Of a DNA stretch of 64,000 nt, positions 58,370 to 64,000 are shown one piece after another. The first letter of the stretch is position 1; each line of letters opens with the position of its first letter. Under the pieces are notes generated by a model. It made no database searches, was not told the origin of the DNA, and worked only from the letters and a program-made list of their open reading frames with translations. Origin of the DNA: Gnetum montanum (lineage: Eukaryota > Streptophyta > Gnetopsida > Gnetales > Gnetaceae); contig MNCI01016025.1 of assembly GCA_015680685.1 (NCBI GenBank), forward strand, positions 12,190 through 76,189, written 5' to 3'. The translations under genes and the position numbers were made by a program.

Positions 58370-59274
58370 CATTATAGGCATGACTACCTTAACCAAATAT
58401 CCATATGATTCAAAAACTCTTACTGCTAGTTTAGGGATTTATTAGGAGTTAACAAGCTTTATTGCAGGAGAAGTAGGTAAGCTTATATTGCAAAAAAGTT
58501 GGACACTATTAAGATACATTAAAAGAACCAAAAGCTCACACTGAGTTTGTTGAATCCTCAAAGTCATATCCTATGGATTCAGGTATTTGCTCATAGGGAT
58601 CATGACCAAAGGATAATCTTTATTTTTTCTTCAAGTGTAAAAATGTATCAACTCTAAGAGATTATGAATGAATTATAGGGCCTCAATATCTTTCCATGTA
58701 TCGCCTCTCCTTTCTTTAGGTTCTCAATGTACCAAAGACCTCTATCTCTCTCACTCTAGGCATTCTTACTATTTTTCAATTATAATTCTTTCCACCTCCT
58801 TACTAAAATTGTCCAAGGTCTTCCACTCTTCTTTACTTATTTTCAACTCTATTCTATCTTGGATGTTTACCAATGTTAAATCCTTATCCATCTCTATGAT
58901 TCTCAACTATTTTCCAAGCTCTCTAAAATTTTCTTGATTCATTCAAAAGCTCTTGTAAATGTCCATAGCATCGATGCTTTCTATATTACAACTTCATTCT
59001 CCATTCTACTCTATGTATTCTATGTTCTTTTGTCTATTCTTGGTTTGACAAGTTATTTTCTCATTATTATATCCTAGCTTTGAACTTGGAAATTCACTAA
59101 CAAAGAGGATCAACATGATTTTTAGTTAAGCTCCTATGTGTATCTCTAACTTTTCTTACTCTCATCTCATAATGTATTTGATTTTTTCTTGTTTTTTTTT
59201 ATCACCTATGTTAATCTCTTTGTTGTGAGCTTGATCTATTTATTGATAGGAAGAGCCTTTTCACATTTTTTGAT
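58370..59274 (+). other. C2 3' region
   Basis: T-rich. SIRE elements may carry an env-like gene here, but the ORF at 58668-58937 shows no recognisable motif. No gene called. Confidence 0.5.
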
Positions 59275-59286
59275 AAAAAGGAGGAG
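59275..59286 (+). other. C2 polypurine tract
   Basis: AAAAAGGAGGAG in a tttttgat context, followed by a TG (59290) that would start the 3' LTR. The LTR piece would be 59290-59604. Confidence 0.6.
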
Positions 59287-59604
59287 TGGTGTATGATGTA
59301 ATTATACATGAGTTATTTTATCATAAAAACTAAAGATGATATCTCTATGTTTATGATGTGTACTAATTGTACTATTACTATTTTAATTACCTATATTCTA
59401 ATGATTTCTTTATATAGGCTTGCTATGTTTCTAAGTTGGATGTGGTGTCTAATTATTTTTTTAATTACTTAACTTAGTAATGATCTTGATTTGACCTATG
59501 TGAAATTAATAAGTTACTCATTTTTACCTAACCATATTATTATAATGCTTGATTAAGTTACTTGACTAGATGCATAGTTGTTAAGAGCTTATTAATATAA
59601 GTGA

Positions 59605-60468
59605 TGAGTAGTAAGTGGTCCCTATGCCCAACTATACAAATCACAAGCATGTATGTGCAACTTGGTCAAATTTTGTGGACTCTTTCTACTTAAGTAGCTT
59701 TTATCTTAAATAGTCAAACATAAGGTTATTAGTCATTATCTTCCCAATCATGACTTGTGTTAGTTTCATCTATATGGTTAAGTGTGATTGAGGCATAAGA
59801 TACTTGTATTTATGATTTTATTATTTTTATTTTTAAAAGTATTATGATAATGAAGTAATTGAAATATTAACCTTTAACTAGTTAATGGAACTAAATGTAA
59901 GCTAAACTATCCTAAATGTATAACATCTGTTTCTACTTTTGGTAGACATCGTAAAACTAGTATAATGTTGTTGGATTACTAAGTGTTTATTGCGGGATGT
60001 ATCAAGTATTCACTATTGGAATTACTAAGTGCTAGTATATTATCATCAAAGTGGTCATACTCATGTTACTATAAAATATATTAAGTTCTTAAATATAGAA
60101 AAGTCAAGTGCTTGTAAGTAAACTGAATGCTAGTTCAAGTGTTGTAATGGCGACAAGAAATTTTGATTTTATTTTAGTCATGAAAAAGTATAAAAGTACA
60201 TCTTGCACTTAAATAAAACTCTATAAAATTAATTGAAACCATGCTAGATGCACTCAAAGGGAAATTTTGCTATGTTTATGAAAGAAAAGTATAAAAGATT
60301 TGCTAGAAGAATGACTAAAACATTTCATAAATGAGACTAGTATATATATCTATATAGGCTTAGGGAGGATCAAAGTTGATGAATATGTCCCAATTTAGCA
60401 AATAATTCATTAATGAGGCTACATCAATGGGCATGCATTGACACAAGTTACTTATTTAGATTTCATCA
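59605..60468 (-). repeat. A4 3' LTR
   Basis: On the minus strand it starts TGATGAAATCTAAATAAG and ends CTACTCA, 864 bp, almost the length of A2's 5' LTR (861). A purine-rich cctgagggca precedes the start. Confidence 0.8.
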
Positions 60469-60714
60469 TGCCCTCAGGAATAACTAAAAAATCATTCTCA
60501 AGTGAATAATAAAAATGGGACTCAATTGTTTACAAAAGTTTGGGAATATAGAACTCATAAAGTAACTACAAAAAATAGATAAATAGATAACTCTAACTAT
60601 CATTTTTTGCATATTATTTGAATGGTTATAAAAATAACCTTAGGTACAAAGAATTTAGGCAATTTGACAAAATCTGTAGATGTTAGCTAAATGAAGTGAA
60701 ATGAGATGAGATCT

Positions 60715-63469
60715 TTACATCATGCCTGGAGGTGAAGCCTCATATGATGTGAAGGGTCCATCATCATATCCATGCTCTACTATAGATCTGGGCTACCCTA
60801 CTACTATTGCCACTAATACTAAAAATTGTAAGTCATCTAGAAGTACCTTTATTTTTTCCTCCTTACCTCATGAGTCATTTACCCAAGAGGCTTCTCCTAG
60901 AAGATATCGTAATAGTATATCCCATGGGAAAGGCAATGTTAGGAACATCTTCTTCATGTTAATGAAATAGGTTGCAAACTATTTATATTCAATGTTGAAA
61001 GTATAGAAAAGTTTCTATAGTTGTTGGTAGTCATTCATTCTCATGGCTAGATTCTCAGCAACTCATCTTTGATTTATGAACTTTCTCTTGATAACTTCAA
61101 GCTCTACATTGGTTATTTTAACTTTTATTTTGTCTCTTTATGGAGCCTAAACTCTAACTCATAAAGGATCTAGGAGTTTGCCACTTACTTTTTCAATTTT
61201 GATCTTGGCCTTCCTACTATCAGCATTAGCATGTTTGCATATCTATGGTTGGCTAATTTCATATACTTCATCATCTCCTTGATTTACAGCTTCTTCAAGT
61301 AGATCTTAGATTTCTTGTAGGTATTAAGTCCATAAAAGATGGGTTAACATACATCAACTCTTTACTAAATTTTTTGGAGGGATTTCACCAAATTGATTTC
61401 TTTTTTATTAATCTTCTTAAGCATTTTAACTTGGTCTCTATAGTGATTCTTAATACTTTCATAATTTAGGGCCTCATTCTTCTAAGTGGAAATCTTAATG
61501 GTGCTCTTCTACTAAAAGGCACAAACCTCCTCCACCAAGAGATTTCTATTTTCTATAGCTAACCGTCTTACATCTAAGTTCACCATGGCAAGTTATCCCT
61601 ATTACTGACAAATGTACTTTACCATCTAGTCCTTTTCTTATTTAGCATTACAGAAGCAATAATTCACCTAAGTTAATGCATGCTTCTTCTTATCAACAAA
61701 TTAAAGGTCATAATTCAAAGAATTTATTATTGCTTCTAACAATGATGCATCAAAGATCACCATTTCTTCTACATTCTTAGCATCTTAAAATCCTTATTGA
61801 AGCTATTGAATGGTTTCATCCCTTGTAAGCTCTAGCTTAAGAATGATTACATCTATTAAGTAGGATCTAAGTTTTGAAATCTCAGTGACCAACCATTGAT
61901 AACTAATGTTGTCCTCCTCAAGTTACCCATTTGCAATGAGTAGCTTACCGCTTGTCTTAAGTAGCTATGACTAGGTAACTGAAATATCTTTTGAAAGAGT
62001 AAAGATCTCTAGAATAGATTTTCCTACTCCAACTAGTCACTCCAGCACTTTCTCTTTCTAGCCTACAATCATTCCTTTGCTTCCAGTTCTTGTAGATATT
62101 TGAACATTTATCATTGTAGCAACAACAAGGATATATTTTCCAAGATTATTCAAATATTCTCCTATTCTATATACCACTAACTCTGCCATAGTATCCTAAC
62201 TATTTATGTGCCATGCCCAAGACTATTACTCCTTCTTTTGTTAGCATCACAAAGAAGGCTGATACATTCATATATATTTCAAAAAAAATTTGTCCTCTAA
62301 TGGATACAATGACTTCTTTGATATTTGAATTGGAGAAAACATGATCTTGGTTTCATTATAAGAAGAATAGTGGTAATATTTCATCCGTCAACTAGCTCAT
62401 GATCCTAGTGATCTCATTCAAAAGACTCATGGTGAGGTAGTACATAGAGGATTCTCCACCATCTTTAGAGACTTGATATTACAACTATTATTTTTAGTAG
62501 TTTCCATAATTTTTGGGATTTTCTATAGTGCTATAGATGGTGGTGGAGATGAAAATTCCTCTTCCTAGAGCTTTGTAGGAATTTTATCCTTCATTATGTC
62601 CTTCCATGATGTAGTGAGAGCCTTGTGGACCACCTCATTAGAATAGTGAGCTATGCCTCCTATCATGTAAAGTTTTTTGATGAGGTAGAAAAAGGATAGT
62701 GTCTTTCTACCCTTCTCATTTTTGTTGAAACACTTTTTGATCTTTAGAAAGATGAGCTAGGGAAGGTTGACTGAAATTTTTTTACTTGCCCTAGCAAAGA
62801 AGAAAATTATCTGGCTTGCCCTCACTATGAGATTGAGGTGATAGACCACAATCTTAAAATAGACATGCTTCAACTTAGCCAAGGCATTGTACTCCTTACG
62901 ATCCACTCTATAACATTGATGAATCCATTTTTTCTTTACCTTAGGATCTTCCTATGTTGAAATTTTTACCAACTTTACCTTAGTATTTGGTAATTCCAAG
63001 GCTTCTAAAATTGCTTCAACTAAATAAGAGATGGTAATATCTTTAATTTTCATGGATGCATATCCTTGCCATTTTTTCCATAAGAGTTAAGTCTCAACCA
63101 TGTATCATTCTCCACTAATGGAGAGAATGAACCATAGTAGAGATCCTTGTAGTTGTGCCTTGACCTCTTTTGATGTAAACTCCAAGAAAGGTCCAAATTT
63201 CAACTACTAAAGGATGGAGCTTTGGACATATTTACTTAAAATATTCTCCAAGAAAGCCTTTGTTAAGTATGACCTCTAGGGTAATTCATGATCTTGGGAC
63301 CTCATACTACCTAGACTCTTCTATTTCTATTATGGAAATTTGATAAACAGACTCCACATCAAGAACCTCACATAAGGGCCTAGTACCATGGGCTAACTTA
63401 GCAACTTGTTCTTGGGATTTATTTTATTATTGTGATTATTATCATTGTCCTCTTCGTCCATGAGGTCAT
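60715..63469 (-). pseudogene. A4 accessory gene (homologue of the A2 one)
   Basis: On the minus strand it starts near 63469/63461 (MDEEDNDNNHNN) and ends TAA at 60717-60715 after FTSYEASPPGMM. Blocks shared with A2: QVAKLAHGTRPLCEVLDVES, KEYNALAKLKHVYFKIVVYH, VVHKALTTSWKDIMKD, GGESSMYYLTMSLLN (near 62410-62470) and LDVRRLAIENRNLLVEEVCA. It has several stops and frame shifts. Leader length to the TATA box is about 500 bp, as in A2. Conservation at protein level between two decayed copies shows the ORF was real in their ancestor. Function unknown. Confidence 0.7.
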
Positions 63470-63961
63470 TTCTCCTAGGTCTGCGATGTCCCTCCTACCT
63501 GCGGTCCTTACTTTGGTACCATCTACAATTACAAACATAACCCAACATCAGTTATTGGAATTATAATCTTCTTTAGTCTAAATACCCTATTACTAGTTGA
63601 TCAAGCTAAGTTTGATATTAAATTTTTTTAAGAGATCATAGGCATATGAGAATATTTTATTATTATTTTAATTTTACTTTAATGGAGGTAGGTTATTAGC
63701 ATTAACTCTTCAGATTACTATTTTAATATTATTTCAATACGTTATCTATGAGATCTTAGAAAATGTTTTTCAATCAAACCCTGTTGTTTGATTCCCCCAT
63801 GACATAAAGCATGTCTATGGAACCTCAAGGATTAAAGAATGAGTAAAAATGAATAAGTTTTCTAGAAGTTATGGCTCTTGGAATGCTTTGAGCTATAAAA
63901 AACTAAAAAATGTCCTCTTGTCTTTGAAAAACATGGTGAAAAATAAGCTAAGTATCATATG

Positions 63962-63992
63962 CATTTATAGCATTTTTGGAATTCATTGATGT
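63962..63992 (-). promoter_or_regulatory. Putative internal promoter of the A4 accessory gene
   Basis: Minus-strand TATAAATG (63962-63969) with acatcaatgaa-like words just upstream. It corresponds to 33545-33623 in A2. Confidence 0.5.
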
Positions 63993-64000
63993 ATTCAACT

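Larger units (their letters stand above)
55880..59604 (+). mobile_element. C2: SIRE-like Ty1/copia fragment
   Basis: Integrase, RT, RNase H, a long 3' region, PPT and a piece of LTR follow in copia order on the plus strand. RT style (QMNVQSTFLNGKIKETMF, LHKALYGLKQIPRMWYAKI) and the gataaaaaggaggag PPT context resemble the SIRE/Maximus lineage. Gag, protease and the start of integrase are missing at the A3 edge. The right end is cut by A4's LTR at 59605. Confidence 0.75.
59605..64000 (-). mobile_element. A4: inverted A2-family element (3' part, runs off window)
   Basis: A complete minus-strand 3' LTR, the accessory gene, its leader and its promoter region are present. Integrase and the rest would lie beyond 64000. 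The sequence corresponding to the T1 insertion point in A2 is uninterrupted here (about 63630). Confidence 0.8.

Noticed and set aside
60722-60970. 82-codon plus-strand ORF
   Set aside because: Opposite the C-terminal end of the A4 accessory gene, whose frame matches the A2 copy.

Overview
The window looks like a piece of a large, repeat-dominated plant genome, most likely a gymnosperm (a conifer such as yew would fit). The reasons are a degenerate terpene synthase gene resembling the conifer TPS-d type, AT-rich sequence with almost no intact host genes, and long, old LTR retrotransposons nested in one another. No intact host protein-coding gene, tRNA or rRNA was found. Lineage names rest on motifs read by eye, not on database searches.

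Layout, with working names. 1-9607: Athila-like Ty3/gypsy element A1 (gag, PR, RT, RNase H, IN, 3' LTR; its 5' LTR runs off the left edge). 9612-11735: minus-strand Ty1/copia fragment C1. 11745-16918: Ty3/gypsy element G1 with two LTRs but no reverse transcriptase. 16919-20050: gene-free DNA with local duplications. 20132-23153: terpene synthase pseudogene whose middle is replaced by a LINE fragment. 24300-24760: minus-strand copia RNase H fragment C3. 24877-54705: Athila-like element A2, split by element T1. 33965-50991: T1, a 17-kb Tat-lineage element with a matching 5-bp target duplication (ATTCC). 54706-55781: inverted 5' LTR of element A3. 55880-59604: SIRE-like copia fragment C2. 59605-64000: element A4, a minus-strand relative of A2 running off the right edge.

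Two accessory gene systems stand out. (1) T1 carries an eight-exon gene on its antisense strand (39749-44243), lying between protease and reverse transcriptase. Seven introns with GT-AG borders join in consistent phase into one 1,138-codon frame with 19 in-frame stops (only TAG or TGA) and no frameshift. Its N-terminal third resembles plant FCP1/NLI-interacting-factor HAD phosphatases, but the Asp-Asp pair is missing. Its C terminus is a 16-residue acidic tandem repeat. The gene has a TATA-like box, and repeats related to the element's 3' untranslated region lie on both sides of it.

(2) A2 and A4 both carry, between integrase and the 3' LTR, a long accessory ORF of about 880-920 codons with a conserved central motif and a coiled-coil-like C-terminal half. 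In both copies a TATAAAT box about 500 bp upstream is accompanied by short repeats like those in the element's own LTR. This looks like a dedicated internal promoter. A1, from the same broad group, lacks the module.

Together the window records layered insertions (T1 into A2, probably A1 into C1 and A4 into C2), point-mutation decay rich in C-to-T and G-to-A changes, and domain loss (RT missing from G1, catalytic Asp residues lost in A1 and C2).
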